Assembly (NCBI GenBank): GCA_016284295.1
Contig: JAEEOP010000041.1
Location: 37,559 to 101,558 of the forward strand
Source: Methanomassiliicoccaceae archaeon
Lineage (GTDB): Archaea; Thermoplasmatota; Thermoplasmata; Methanomassiliicoccales; Methanomethylophilaceae
Length of the DNA: 64,000 bases
Direction of reading: 5' to 3'
Within the stretch, counting starts at the first letter, position 1. Each line of letters begins with the position of its first letter. Shown in pieces: positions 17,454 through 25,537 of the stretch. The translations under genes and the position numbers were made by a program. A model generated the notes under the pieces. It was not told where the DNA came from. It did not search any database and worked only from the letters and a program-made list of their open reading frames with translations.

Positions 17454-19130
17454 TCACTTCAGTCCGACGATGGTACCGTCGTCCTTGAGGTCCATCCTCA
17501 TGGCCGCAGGCACCTTCGGCAGACCGGGCATGAGGGTCAGGGTACCGCACTCGGGAACGATGAATCCCGCACCGGCGGAGATGTTGATCTCCCTGACGTG
17601 GAGCTTCCATCCTTTCGGGACCCCCTTCAGGGTGGACACGTCGGACAGGGATGCCTGCGTCTTCGCGATGCATATGGGGAGCTTCCCGAATCCGTCCTTC
17701 TCGTAGCCGGCGATCCTCTGCTCCACGAGCGGGTCGTATGTGACTCCGTCCGCCCCGTAGATGTTCTTGGCGATGATCTCGATCTTCTCCTTGATGGGCT
17801 TATCAAGATCGTACAGGAACTTGAAGTCGGTCTTCTTGGTCTCGATGGTGTCCACAACGGTCTGGGCGAGCTCCTTGGCTCCTTCTCCTCCCTTCATGAA
17901 CCCGTCGTTGAAGGCGACGGCGACGCCGAGCTCCTTGCAGTGGTCGCGGATGAAGTCCATCTGCTCCTGAGTGTCCTGGGCGAAGTGGTTGATACCTACC
18001 ACGACAGGTACCCCGTAGGAGCTCATGTTCTGGATGTGCTTGTCAAGGTTGCAGATACCCTTCTTGAGGGTCTCCATGGTCAGAGTGGACTCGTCCTCGA
18101 GGACTCCTCCGCCGTGTGTCATGAGCGCTTTCACCGAAGCGACGATGACGACGCAGGACGGCCTGAGGCCGGATTCCCTGCAGACGATGTCCATGAACTT
18201 CTCCCCTCCGAGGTCGGAGGCGAAACCCGCTTCCGTCACGACATAGTCGCCGAGCTTCAGCGCGGTCTTTGTGGCGATGATCGAGTTGTTTCCGTGGGCG
18301 ATGTTGGCGAAGGGGAATCCGTGGACGAACACGGGCTGTCCCTCCAATGTCTGGACGAGGTTGGGGTTAATCGCATCCTTGAGGATGACCATCATGGCTC
18401 CGACGCAGCCCAGGTCCTTGACGGTGACGGGCTTGTTGTCATAAGTGTACGCAACGACGATCCTCTCGAGCCTGGCCCTGAGGTCGGCGCGGTCCTTGGC
18501 AAGGCACAGGATGGCGGCGATCTCGGATGCGGATGTGATGATGAATCCGGACTCGTGGGGCACTCCGCCCTTGATCTTGTCCTTTCCGAGACCTGTGACG
18601 ATGTTCCTGAGCTCGCGGACGTTCATGTCCACGGTCTTCCTCCACACGACGCGTGCGGGGTCGATCTGGTGGACGTTGTCCCTGACGAGCTCGTTGTCCA
18701 CGATGGCGGACAGCAGGTTGTGGGCCGCCGCGACGGCATGGATGTCCCCGGTGAAGTGGAGGTCGATATCCCACATTGGGTATACCTGGGCATAGCCTCC
18801 TCCGGTCGCTCCGCCCTTAATACCGAAAGTGGGTCCAAGGGAGGGTTCCCTGAGGGCGCCGACGACCTTCTTTCCGATGCATCCGAGTCCCTCGACGAGA
18901 CCGATGGATGTGACGGTCTTCCCCTCTCCGGCGGGAGTGGGTGTTATGGCCGTGACCATGATGAGCTTTCCGTCCTTCTTGTCCTTGAGCTTCTCCAGGT
19001 GCTCGATCGGGACCTTGGCGATGTACTTGCCATAAGGACTGATGTCATCCTCGGTGAGTCCGAGTTTGGCGGCGATGTCCTTGATCGGCGCGGGTTTCGC
19101 CTGGTAGGCGATCTCGATATCCGTTAACAT
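17454..19130 (-). CDS. fhs: Formate--tetrahydrofolate ligase
   Basis: 558 residues, the normal length. The nucleotide-binding segment TPAGEGKTVTSIGL, the REPSLGPTFGIKGGATGGG block and the folate-site region near the C-terminus are all intact. The enzyme makes 10-formyl-THF from formate, ATP and THF. In a methanogen that mainly uses methanopterin this indicates a separate folate C1 pool, probably for purines or serine/glycine interconversion. It is monocistronic with convergent Sel1 upstream of its 3' end. Confidence 0.97.
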   Translation of the reverse strand: MLTDIEIAYQAKPAPIKDIAAKLGLTEDDISPYGKYIAKVPIEHLEKLKDKKDGKLIMVTAITPTPAGEGKTVTSIGLVEGLGCIGKKVVGALREPSLGPTFGIKGGATGGGYAQVYPMWDIDLHFTGDIHAVAAAHNLLSAIVDNELVRDNVHQIDPARVVWRKTVDMNVRELRNIVTGLGKDKIKGGVPHESGFIITSASEIAAILCLAKDRADLRARLERIVVAYTYDNKPVTVKDLGCVGAMMVILKDAINPNLVQTLEGQPVFVHGFPFANIAHGNNSIIATKTALKLGDYVVTEAGFASDLGGEKFMDIVCRESGLRPSCVVIVASVKALMTHGGGVLEDESTLTMETLKKGICNLDKHIQNMSSYGVPVVVGINHFAQDTQEQMDFIRDHCKELGVAVAFNDGFMKGGEGAKELAQTVVDTIETKKTDFKFLYDLDKPIKEKIEIIAKNIYGADGVTYDPLVEQRIAGYEKDGFGKLPICIAKTQASLSDVSTLKGVPKGWKLHVREINISAGAGFIVPECGTLTLMPGLPKVPAAMRMDLKDDGTIVGLK

Positions 19131-19342
19131 GATTCAGCGTACCGAATCCCCGACTAATAAGGGTAGCCATGGCCTCGGTCATTTACATGACCATAAAGTC
19201 CAAATCTATGAGGGCGTGGCCCCCATATCATGCAAAGATGCGGGTGTGAACACCGACATCTTCAGTCTGCTCATTTGCAGGATATCTTCACCGGTACTCC
19301 GATTATACCTGGAATATAAAACACAGTCAAATCTACCGCCTC

Positions 19343-19352
19343 TTATATAGTT
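19343..19352 (+). promoter_or_regulatory. TATA box of the CobS-like gene
   Basis: CTTATATAGT lies about 45 bp upstream of ATG 19392. The remaining 19131-19340 intergenic region shows nothing I can name. Confidence 0.45.
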
Positions 19353-19391
19353 AGAGTAACAATACATTATACAGTCAATAGTCTGCTGACT

Positions 19392-20258
19392 ATGGAGTCT
19401 GATATCTTGACTGATGATGAAAATGAAACGAAACGTGAACGGGACGATTTCGATGATTTCAAGAACGAGCAACCGAAAGAAGCTACTAACGCCTCCGAAG
19501 TGGCAACAGCCGCTTTACCGGCTTTGAAAGGTATGCTCTCTGAATACACGATACTGCCGGTAAAGGCGACTGAAGAAGAAAAGAGGGCCGGCCTAGCGAA
19601 TCCTTCCCTCCTGCCGTTGGTCGGAGGTCTCATCGGCCTGGTGATTATCATTCTGGTCAAAGTGGTCGAAGTGTTGGAGGAATCCCTGGGGATCATGATG
19701 GGCCCGTTCTTTGCGATACTGGTTCTAGCTCTGCCCTTTATCCTGTTCAGATTCAAATTCTTCGGAAGCATGGTCAGATTCGGCCACGCGCTATTCCCGG
19801 AATCATCAGAGAACACCGGTGTCCCGGTAGCAGGCATAGGATTGTCGATCTTCGCTATTGGAGGAAGCATGATCCTGTACGTTGTGTTGGCAGGATTCAT
19901 CGGCACATTCTTCTTGGGGCTCATTGCGGCAATCGCCGAAATATGTGTACTGAATGCATTGGCTTCAGCGAACGCGTGGGCAAACGGAAAGGTCATCAAC
20001 GTGGTATCTCTGGTTGTTACACTCATCTGTACCGTAGTAGCATCCTTGGTATGGATGGTCATCCATGGAAACATAGTGACGGAGATTATGATCGCAGCCG
20101 TTGTAATTTCAATACTCTCCACCCTGTGCGGAATAGTTGTAGCGGCCATATCCAAGAAGAAACTGGGTGAGGTCACCACCGATGCGATCGGTGCATCGGC
20201 AGAACTGAGCAGATTGTGGATAATCGGTTTCGCGATAGTAAGCGTAATGCTGCTCTAA
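19392..20258 (+). CDS. CobS-like membrane protein with degenerate active site
   Basis: 288 residues. A charged ~50-residue N-terminal extension precedes six or more membrane helices. The C-terminal KKLGEVTTDAIGASAELSR matches the CobS signature LGGxTGDxLGAxxEL, and LPLVGGLIGLVI matches the CobS N-terminal helix. The DGLxDxxDG metal-binding motif of CobS is missing: the corresponding stretch reads FRFKFFGSMVRFGHALF. A full CobS is present at 48806-49636, so this is a diverged paralogue probably without ribazoletransferase activity. Codon choice looks more A+T-rich than in neighbours. Start by the first ATG after the TATA region. Confidence 0.6.
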   Translation: MESDILTDDENETKRERDDFDDFKNEQPKEATNASEVATAALPALKGMLSEYTILPVKATEEEKRAGLANPSLLPLVGGLIGLVIIILVKVVEVLEESLGIMMGPFFAILVLALPFILFRFKFFGSMVRFGHALFPESSENTGVPVAGIGLSIFAIGGSMILYVVLAGFIGTFFLGLIAAIAEICVLNALASANAWANGKVINVVSLVVTLICTVVASLVWMVIHGNIVTEIMIAAVVISILSTLCGIVVAAISKKKLGEVTTDAIGASAELSRLWIIGFAIVSVMLL

Positions 20259-20271
20259 AAACGAATCGAGT

Positions 20272-20307
20272 AGGGTCCGACATAATGCAAATTATGTCGG
20301 TTACCCT
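20272..20307 (+). terminator. Long perfect hairpin after the CobS-like gene
   Basis: CCGACATAAT, loop GCAA, ATTATGTCGG, extended outward by AGGGT/ACCCT with a two-base bulge. It begins 13 bp after the stop. The GNRA-type loop and A+T-rich upper stem are unlike the other terminators here and no T run follows, so a structured RNA element or protein site is an alternative. Confidence 0.5.
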
Positions 20308-20469
20308 CTCACACTTCCGTACGTAGTTCTTGAATACGAGGCTTGTCAGTCTGGCATCACACATTGATTGCTTTTTCAGTGACCTTCACGGGTCGATGAT
20401 CTTACAACAAAGGATACAGCAAGGACAAGCGTCCAAATCTCAACCAGTATAGGGATATCCTTTGTACTT

Positions 20470-20483
20470 TTAGGTAAACCTAA
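20470..20483. promoter_or_regulatory. Palindromic iron-box-like operator TTAGGTAAACCTAA
   Basis: Arms TTAGGT and ACCTAA are exact inverted copies around AA. They directly abut the TATA-like CATTTAAATATG at 20484-20495. The arms resemble half-sites of DtxR/IdeR-family iron regulators, and the feo operon lies just downstream. Regulator identity is inference. Confidence 0.55.
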
Positions 20484-20509
20484 CATTTAAATATGATTTA
20501 GTCATTCCT

Positions 20510-20775
20510 AAAATCATGCACGGAAGATTGTGCTACGTCGTCGGGAAGAAGGTCAAGCGCTGATTCCCGCCCGACATCAGACGAAGATCTGGTAACCTCA
20601 CCGCCCGATGAAGATCGGGAGGAAACGCCTTAGGATGACGAACAGAAAGCAGGACCGATTCCCTAACGGGAGAACCTCTGAAGGATGCAACCATATCAAT
20701 CATCGGCCCGGTCGGATGCGAGTCATAATTAGTAACCTCAACCGGAGGTCGGGGGGCCTCCGGTAATTTCCCATT
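20510..20775 (+). ncRNA. Probable structured RNA upstream of feoA
   Basis: No protein-size frame covers this stretch, yet it is much more G+C-rich than its flanks and folds locally. Hairpins are GTCG-T-CGGGAA with TTCCCG-CC-CGAC (20537-20575), CCCGAT/ATCGGG with a GAAG loop (20604-20619) and CCGGAGG/CCTCCGG (20742-20763) near the end. A TATA box at 20485-20492 would start a transcript near 20512. The 15-codon frame at 20516-20563 (starting MHGRLCYVV) may be a leader peptide or chance. I tested RNase P RNA and SRP RNA by eye and could not find their core motifs. Iron-box-like palindromes flank it, so iron-controlled expression is plausible. Confidence 0.45.
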
Positions 20776-20836
20776 CTGCTCTTGGATGATATATCCACTA
20801 TTTTGTACGGTTCAAAAATTTTGAATCATTCCTAAA

Positions 20837-20864
20837 TTATAAATACAAACTTAGTTTAACCTAA
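20837..20864 (+). promoter_or_regulatory. feo promoter: TATA box plus iron-box-like palindrome
   Basis: TTATAAATACA (20837-20847) is followed by TTAGTTTAACCTAA (20851-20864), an imperfect version of the palindrome at 20470. It ends 5 bp before ATG 20869, so the feoA transcript is nearly leaderless and a bound repressor would cover the transcription start. Confidence 0.55.
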
Positions 20865-20868
20865 AACT

Positions 20869-21150
20869 ATGAGTCTAGACATTTCGACAGGTGATCGCGC
20901 AACACCGATCGAAAGCTTCAGGGGACCTACGGTTCCCGTCTCGCTGCTTAAACAGGGGGATGCTGGGGTCGTCATGAAGATCTCAGGGAAGGAAGAGGTC
21001 CGTAAGTTCCTGGCAGGACTCGGATTTATAGCCGGCACAGAGATCAAGATCGTTTCGTTCAACAAGACAGGCGTGATCCTCGATGTCAAAGGATCGAGGA
21101 TAGCCATCGACGGGAACATGGCGACCAGGATCTACGTGTCCAGTGAGTGA
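20869..21150 (+). CDS. feoA: FeoA-domain protein (first copy)
   Basis: 93 residues: an ~20-residue N-terminal tail then an SH3-like FeoA domain (VSLLKQGDAGVVMKISG...LGFIAGTEIKIVSF...GSRIAIDGNMATRIYV). FeoA assists the FeoB ferrous iron channel at the cytoplasmic side. It is the first gene of feoA-feoA-feoB, 4 bp before the second copy. The promoter carries an iron-box-like palindrome. Confidence 0.9.
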   Translation: MSLDISTGDRATPIESFRGPTVPVSLLKQGDAGVVMKISGKEEVRKFLAGLGFIAGTEIKIVSFNKTGVILDVKGSRIAIDGNMATRIYVSSE

Positions 21151-21154
21151 TAGA

Positions 21155-21376
21155 ATGGCTACGTTGAAGGAAACCACCGTTGGCTCGACCGTCAAGGTCA
21201 GGAAGATCAACGGAGAAGGAGCCTTGAAGAGACACATTATGGACATGGGCATCACCAAAGGGGTTGAGGTCTATGTCCGTAAGGTAGCCCCACTCGGAGA
21301 CCCTATAGAGGTCACCGTGCGCGGATACGAACTCAGTCTCAGAAAGGAATATGCGGAGATGATTGAGGTAGAGTGA
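21155..21376 (+). CDS. feoA: FeoA-domain protein (second copy)
   Basis: 73 residues from ATG 21155, preceded by GTGAGTGATAGA; an in-frame GTG at 21143 would overlap the first feoA. The SH3-like domain motif MDMGITKGVEVYVRKVAPLG and the final RGYELSLRKEYAEMI are typical FeoA. Two separate FeoA proteins before FeoB occur in several archaea and bacteria and may form a heteromeric ring. Confidence 0.92.
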   Translation: MATLKETTVGSTVKVRKINGEGALKRHIMDMGITKGVEVYVRKVAPLGDPIEVTVRGYELSLRKEYAEMIEVE

Positions 21377-21392
21377 GGACCTCAACCGTCTG

Positions 21393-21418
21393 AACCATCC
21401 TGCTCTTCAGGGATGGTT
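21393..21418 (+). other. Hairpin between feoA and feoB
   Basis: AACCATCC / GGATGGTT stem with a 10-base loop, ending 16 bp before ATG 21435. No T run follows, so RNA processing or control of feoB dosage is more likely than full termination. Confidence 0.45.
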
Positions 21419-21434
21419 TGAAGGAGTGAAAGAC

Positions 21435-23594
21435 ATGAGTTTTACAATTGCATTGGCCGGAAACCCGAATTGCGGTAAGACCACGCTGTTCAATGCCCTG
21501 ACGGGATCGTCTCAGCGTGTGGGTAACTGGCCTGGTGTGACCATCGACAAGAAGGTCGGTAGGATCAAGGGAACCGACTCCGAGCTTGTGGATCTGCCCG
21601 GAATCTACTCCCTGTCCCCCTACTCGCCCGAAGAGGTGGTCTCAAGGAATTTCATAATACAGGACAAACCCGATGCTATCATCAACATCGTGGATGCGAC
21701 CAACCTCGAGAGGAACATGTTCCTCACGCTGCAGCTGATCGACATGGGTGTGCCCATGGTCGTGGCGCTCAACATGATGGACGAGGTCAAGAAGAACGGC
21801 GACAAGATCGACGTCGACTGCCTCTCGTCATCGCTGGGAGTGCCGATCGTCCCCATCTCCGCCAAGAGCAGGGACAACGTCGACGCCCTGGTCGAGCAGA
21901 TCGAGGCGGCCGCCAGGGACGGAAAGGTCCCCAGGGTCATGACGTATGACCAGTCCATAGAGGATGCGGAGAAGGCGGCGGAGGAGGCCCTCAGAGGAAA
22001 GGTCCCCGACAACAGCATCAGGTTCTACGCGTTCAAGCTGCTCGAGGACGACACGCTGCTCGAGGAGATGGCGCCCGGTGCAAGGGAATCCATCTCTTCG
22101 GAGATCGACGCCCTCGAGAAGGAGTACGACGACAGCGCCGACTCCATCATCGCGGACAGCAGATACTCCAAGATCACCGAGTGTGTCACCGGTTCCTACA
22201 CCAAGGCGCCCAGGGACGAGAGGGGAACGCTGTCCGACCGTATCGACAAGATCGTCACCCACAGGATTCTGGGTCTGCCGATCTTCGCATGCATCATAGC
22301 ATTCGTCTACTTCATCGCCATGTACGACGGCGACTGGGGTACATCCCCCGGAGCATGGGCCACAGGCTGGCTCAACGACTACATCGGCGATGTCATCATC
22401 CCCGGCGTGGCCGACTGGTGCGCCGAGAACGGCGTCAACGAGGTCCTCACCGGACTCCTGTGCGACGGTATACTCACCGGAGTGGGAGCCGTCATCGGAT
22501 TCCTGCCCCAGATGATCATATTGTTCACATGTCTGGTCATCCTCGAGGAGATCGGATACATGGCCCGTGTTGCTTTCATCATGGACCGTATCTTCAGGCA
22601 CTTCAACCTCTCCGGAAAGTCGTTCATCCCCCTCCTCGTAGGTACCGGATGCGGTGTCCCCGGAGTCATGGCCTGCCGTACCATCGAGAGCGAGGCCGAC
22701 CGCCGTATCACCGCCATGACCGTCACGTTCATGCCCTGCGGTGCCAAGCTGCCCGTCATCGCCGCCATCACCGCGGCCCTCGCCGGAGCATGGTGGGTCG
22801 GAGTGTTCGCGTACTTCGGCGGAATCGTGCTGGTGATCATATCCGGTATCATCCTCAAAAAGTTCAAGCACCTCGCAGGGAAGCCCGCCCCCTTCATCAT
22901 GGAGCTGCCTCCCTATCACGCACCCGGACTCTGGACCTGCCTCAAGTCCATCTTCGACAGATCCTGGGCATTCGTGAAAAAGGCCGGAACCATCATCCTG
23001 CTCACCGCAGTGCTCATCTGGCTCCTCTCGCACTTCACCTGGTCCGGACAGTTCATAGACCCCGAATCCGACATGGGAGAATCCATCCTCGCCTGGATCG
23101 GAGGCGGACTCGCCTACATCTTCGCACCCCTCGGATGGGGACTCGGACCGGACGCATGGAAGCTGTCCTCCGCAACCCTCACCGGACTCATCGCGAAGGA
23201 GGATCTCATCGGAACCCTCGCTATCGTCCTGCTCGGCGACCCCGACATGGCCGAGGACGAGGTCGGAGCGGCTCTCGCCAGCATCCTCACGCAGAGCGGA
23301 ATCCTGTCGTTCTTCACGTTCAACATGTTCTGCGCACCCTGTTTCGCTGCCATAGGAGCGATCCACAGGGAGCTCGGAAGCTGGAAGCACACCGGAATCG
23401 CCGTGCTGTACCAGTGCATACTGGCATACTTCGTCGCGATGATCGTGTATGTCATCTACGGTGCCGCCATCGGGGATCCGCTCGACTGGAGCTCGTACTT
23501 CCTCTGCATGGTCTTCGTGATCATACTGGTATACCTGCTCATCGCCAAGGACCCCTTCAGACAGCTCGGAAAGAACGGAGAAGTGGCAGAATGA
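21435..23594 (+). CDS. feoB: FeoB ferrous iron transporter
   Basis: 719 residues from ATG 21435, which has AAGGAGTG at good spacing; the in-frame GTG 21426 overlaps that site. The N-terminal G domain shows GNPNCGKTT, WPGVTID, DLPGIYS and NMMDE, followed by the GDI-like helical linker (residues ~170-265). The membrane part has about eight to ten helices with the Gate motifs containing GTGCGVPGVMACRT and MFCAPCFAAIGA (Cys residues conserved in the pore). Imports Fe(II) across the cytoplasmic membrane. Confidence 0.97.
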   Translation: MSFTIALAGNPNCGKTTLFNALTGSSQRVGNWPGVTIDKKVGRIKGTDSELVDLPGIYSLSPYSPEEVVSRNFIIQDKPDAIINIVDATNLERNMFLTLQLIDMGVPMVVALNMMDEVKKNGDKIDVDCLSSSLGVPIVPISAKSRDNVDALVEQIEAAARDGKVPRVMTYDQSIEDAEKAAEEALRGKVPDNSIRFYAFKLLEDDTLLEEMAPGARESISSEIDALEKEYDDSADSIIADSRYSKITECVTGSYTKAPRDERGTLSDRIDKIVTHRILGLPIFACIIAFVYFIAMYDGDWGTSPGAWATGWLNDYIGDVIIPGVADWCAENGVNEVLTGLLCDGILTGVGAVIGFLPQMIILFTCLVILEEIGYMARVAFIMDRIFRHFNLSGKSFIPLLVGTGCGVPGVMACRTIESEADRRITAMTVTFMPCGAKLPVIAAITAALAGAWWVGVFAYFGGIVLVIISGIILKKFKHLAGKPAPFIMELPPYHAPGLWTCLKSIFDRSWAFVKKAGTIILLTAVLIWLLSHFTWSGQFIDPESDMGESILAWIGGGLAYIFAPLGWGLGPDAWKLSSATLTGLIAKEDLIGTLAIVLLGDPDMAEDEVGAALASILTQSGILSFFTFNMFCAPCFAAIGAIHRELGSWKHTGIAVLYQCILAYFVAMIVYVIYGAAIGDPLDWSSYFLCMVFVIILVYLLIAKDPFRQLGKNGEVAE

Positions 23595-23779
23595 CGACCG
23601 GTGACTTGATAGTGGGAGGGTTAATCGCCTTACTGATCGTCGGCGCCATCGCCTGGATCTGGCACGACAAGCGCAAAGGCAAGAGCACCTGCGGGTGCAA
23701 CTGCTCCGGCTGCTCCAAGTCGCCCAAACTGGTGGCAATCGACGAGGGCGACACCTGCGATTGCTGCAAGAAGGACTGA
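23591..23779 (+). CDS. FeoB-associated Cys-rich membrane protein
   Basis: 62 residues, overlapping the feoB stop by 4 bp (ATGA). One membrane helix (residues about 6-24) is followed by a basic stretch DKRKGK and a Cys-rich tail (CGCNCSGCSK, then CDCCKKD). This matches the small FeoB-associated cysteine-rich membrane proteins (FeoC-like in position, unrelated in fold). It may hold iron or an Fe-S cluster at the channel exit. Confidence 0.85.
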   Translation: MTTGDLIVGGLIALLIVGAIAWIWHDKRKGKSTCGCNCSGCSKSPKLVAIDEGDTCDCCKKD

Positions 23780-23787
23780 ACCGAAAC

Positions 23788-23838
23788 AAGGGGTACAACC
23801 CCTTTCCTTTCATTCGGGGGCGCAAGCCCCCTTTCTAT
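23788..23838 (+). terminator. Tandem hairpin terminators after feo operon
   Basis: AAGGGG-TACAA-CCCCTTT (23788-23805) and GGGGG-CGCAAG-CCCCC followed by TTTCTATAG (23816-23838). They separate the feo operon from rubredoxin. Confidence 0.7.
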
Positions 23839-23876
23839 AGTACTCATTATAATAGGACGTCGTCGATAGTTCATCC

Positions 23877-24011
23877 ATGAAGTACAGATGCCCCACATGC
23901 GGATACATCTACGATGAGGAGAAGGAGGGCGTGAAGTTCGCCGACCTCCCCGATGATTGGGAGTGCCCTATCTGCGGCGAGCCCAAGTCCGAGTTCGTAG
24001 CGATGGACTGA
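23877..24011 (+). CDS. Rubredoxin
   Basis: 44 residues: CPTCGYIYD near the start and CPICGEPK near the end form the FeS4 site, and the central segment [11 protein letters not shown] is standard. It is somewhat shorter than typical rubredoxins (about 52) through loss of a few residues in the middle loop. A one-electron carrier in the cytoplasm, often serving oxygen-defence enzymes. Its position after feo fits an iron/oxidative-stress context. It has its own promoter region between the terminators and ATG 23877. Confidence 0.93.
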   Translation: MKYRCPTCGYIYDEEKEGVKFADLPDDWECPICGEPKSEFVAMD

Positions 24012-24971
24012 TCACAGACCGTCTATCGTGATGAATTGGGTGTTCTGCTTACGGCGCAGGTCCTCCAGGAACTCCTGGGCGAGCTTGTTGCCACCGTTGG
24101 CGGAACGCCCGAACCTTTTCATCGCCTCTTCCATATTCTGCTCCACACCCAGGCCGTCGAAGTACATCCTGGCGGTCATGAACAGACCATCTGCATCATC
24201 CTCCGATGCGACCTCGTCGTAGAGTTCGAAGGCCTTCTTGAAATCCTGCTTGACGCCGTTGCCCTCGTAGTACATGGTGCCGAGGTTGAACTTGGCGGGT
24301 CCGAAACCGACTTCCGCCGCCCTGGTGTACCAGTTGAACGCATCCTGCAAGGTCCCTTTCGCATTGCCCTCCTCGATGAGCCTGGCATACTTGAACTGGG
24401 CCTCGGGGACGCCGGCCTCTGCCGCCATGCGGAACCAGGTGACCGCGCCCTTCTCGTCCTTGGCCGTGCCGACGCCCTCGGACATCATGTATCCGATCAT
24501 GAACATGGCCTGGGGGTTGCCGGCCTTGGCCGCGAGATCGTAGTAATAATGCGCTTTGACCGGGTCAGGCTCTACCCCGTATCCGTAGAGGTAGATCGCC
24601 GCTATCTCGGGGTAGGCCAGGTCGATTCCGTTGTCGGCCGCCTTCTCGAACCACTGCCTGCAGAGCGTCTTGTCCTCCGGATATCCGTAGGAGCCTGTGT
24701 ACATCGACCCCAACCTGAACATCGCCGGAGCGTTCCCCGCCTCGGCGGATTTGGTGTAGAGCCTGACGGCCTCGTCCAGGTCCCTCTCCACGCCCATGCC
24801 GTTCATGTACATCTCCGCGAGACCGAAGCTCCCCTCCGGCGAACCGAGCTCGTCAGCGCGCCTAAAAAGCGCCACGGCCCTCTCGGGGTTGGTCTCATAG
24901 CAGTTGACGGCTTGCATGCAGTACACGGCGGGATCTTCGATATCCATGCTGGACCGTATCGTATCCGACAT
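24012..24971 (-). CDS. Sel1-like repeat protein
   Basis: 319 residues with about seven Sel1-like repeats (for example MFRLGSMYTGSYGYPED, AMFMIGYMMSEGVGTAKD) flanked by a short acidic N-terminus. No signal peptide. Its stop directly abuts the convergent rubredoxin stop. Fourth Sel1 protein of the window; partner unknown. Confidence 0.87.
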   Translation of the reverse strand: MSDTIRSSMDIEDPAVYCMQAVNCYETNPERAVALFRRADELGSPEGSFGLAEMYMNGMGVERDLDEAVRLYTKSAEAGNAPAMFRLGSMYTGSYGYPEDKTLCRQWFEKAADNGIDLAYPEIAAIYLYGYGVEPDPVKAHYYYDLAAKAGNPQAMFMIGYMMSEGVGTAKDEKGAVTWFRMAAEAGVPEAQFKYARLIEEGNAKGTLQDAFNWYTRAAEVGFGPAKFNLGTMYYEGNGVKQDFKKAFELYDEVASEDDADGLFMTARMYFDGLGVEQNMEEAMKRFGRSANGGNKLAQEFLEDLRRKQNTQFITIDGL

Positions 24972-25199
24972 ATTGATTGTTTCGCATCCTGGCCTCCATC
25001 CCCAGGTTCGGGAATCCCTCCTGTATACCGACAGGGAGGATGTGTCCGCCCTCCGCTACGATTACCGCAATTCAGGGTCAGCCAGCATATGTTTTCCCAC
25101 CTCTATCAATACTTAAAGCGATGCACGGCGGACCCATCCAAAAGACCCCATCATTTCCACTGCACTCCCTTAAATACCGAATCAGCGATTTCCGTAACG

Positions 25200-25397
25200 A
25201 TGACAAAAGGACCTCTGGTCTACGCGGCGATCATCCTAGCTGCACTCCTGATGATCGTCTCCGGACTGATGATAGTCAACAGGGAATTCTTCCTTGCGAA
25301 CGCCACCTTGATCACCTGCATATCCGGGATCCTCGCATTGGGCGTCATAGTGGTCCTTGTGATCATGTACATCCGCATGAAGCAGACGAGAGAGTGA
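25200..25397 (+). CDS. Small two-helix membrane protein
   Basis: 65 residues with two membrane helices (about residues 7-26 and 35-57) joined by a short loop and ending with a basic, Arg/Lys tail. Not recognised. It lies alone, 140 bp before the Hsp70-vWA operon in the same direction, so it could be co-transcribed, but a TATA box at about 25498 argues for a separate start for the operon. Confidence 0.6.
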   Translation: MTKGPLVYAAIILAALLMIVSGLMIVNREFFLANATLITCISGILALGVIVVLVIMYIRMKQTRE

Positions 25398-25497
25398 CCG
25401 AAATACGTCTACGAAATCCGTTAAGGTTCCTAGCCACATAACAAAATTAAGCCTCCACCTTTTACCAGCTACGAATATCGTAAACCAGTCTCCCTTA

Positions 25498-25508
25498 TGT
25501 TATATAGC
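25498..25508 (+). promoter_or_regulatory. TATA box of the Hsp70-vWA operon
   Basis: TGTTATATAGC lies 30-40 bp before ATG 25538. Confidence 0.5.
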
Positions 25509-25537
25509 ACAAAAATCATCAGGTTCACGATGGGATT

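Noticed and set aside
20510..20775. RNase P or SRP RNA for the feo-upstream RNA
   Set aside because: GGAGGAAAC and ACAGAAAG occur by eye but not in the right arrangement, and the P4 partner and SRP helix 8 motif are absent.
21828..23825. Minus-strand 665-codon frame opposite feoB
   Set aside because: Shadow of FeoB codons; no domain, composition Asp/Glu/Arg-rich.
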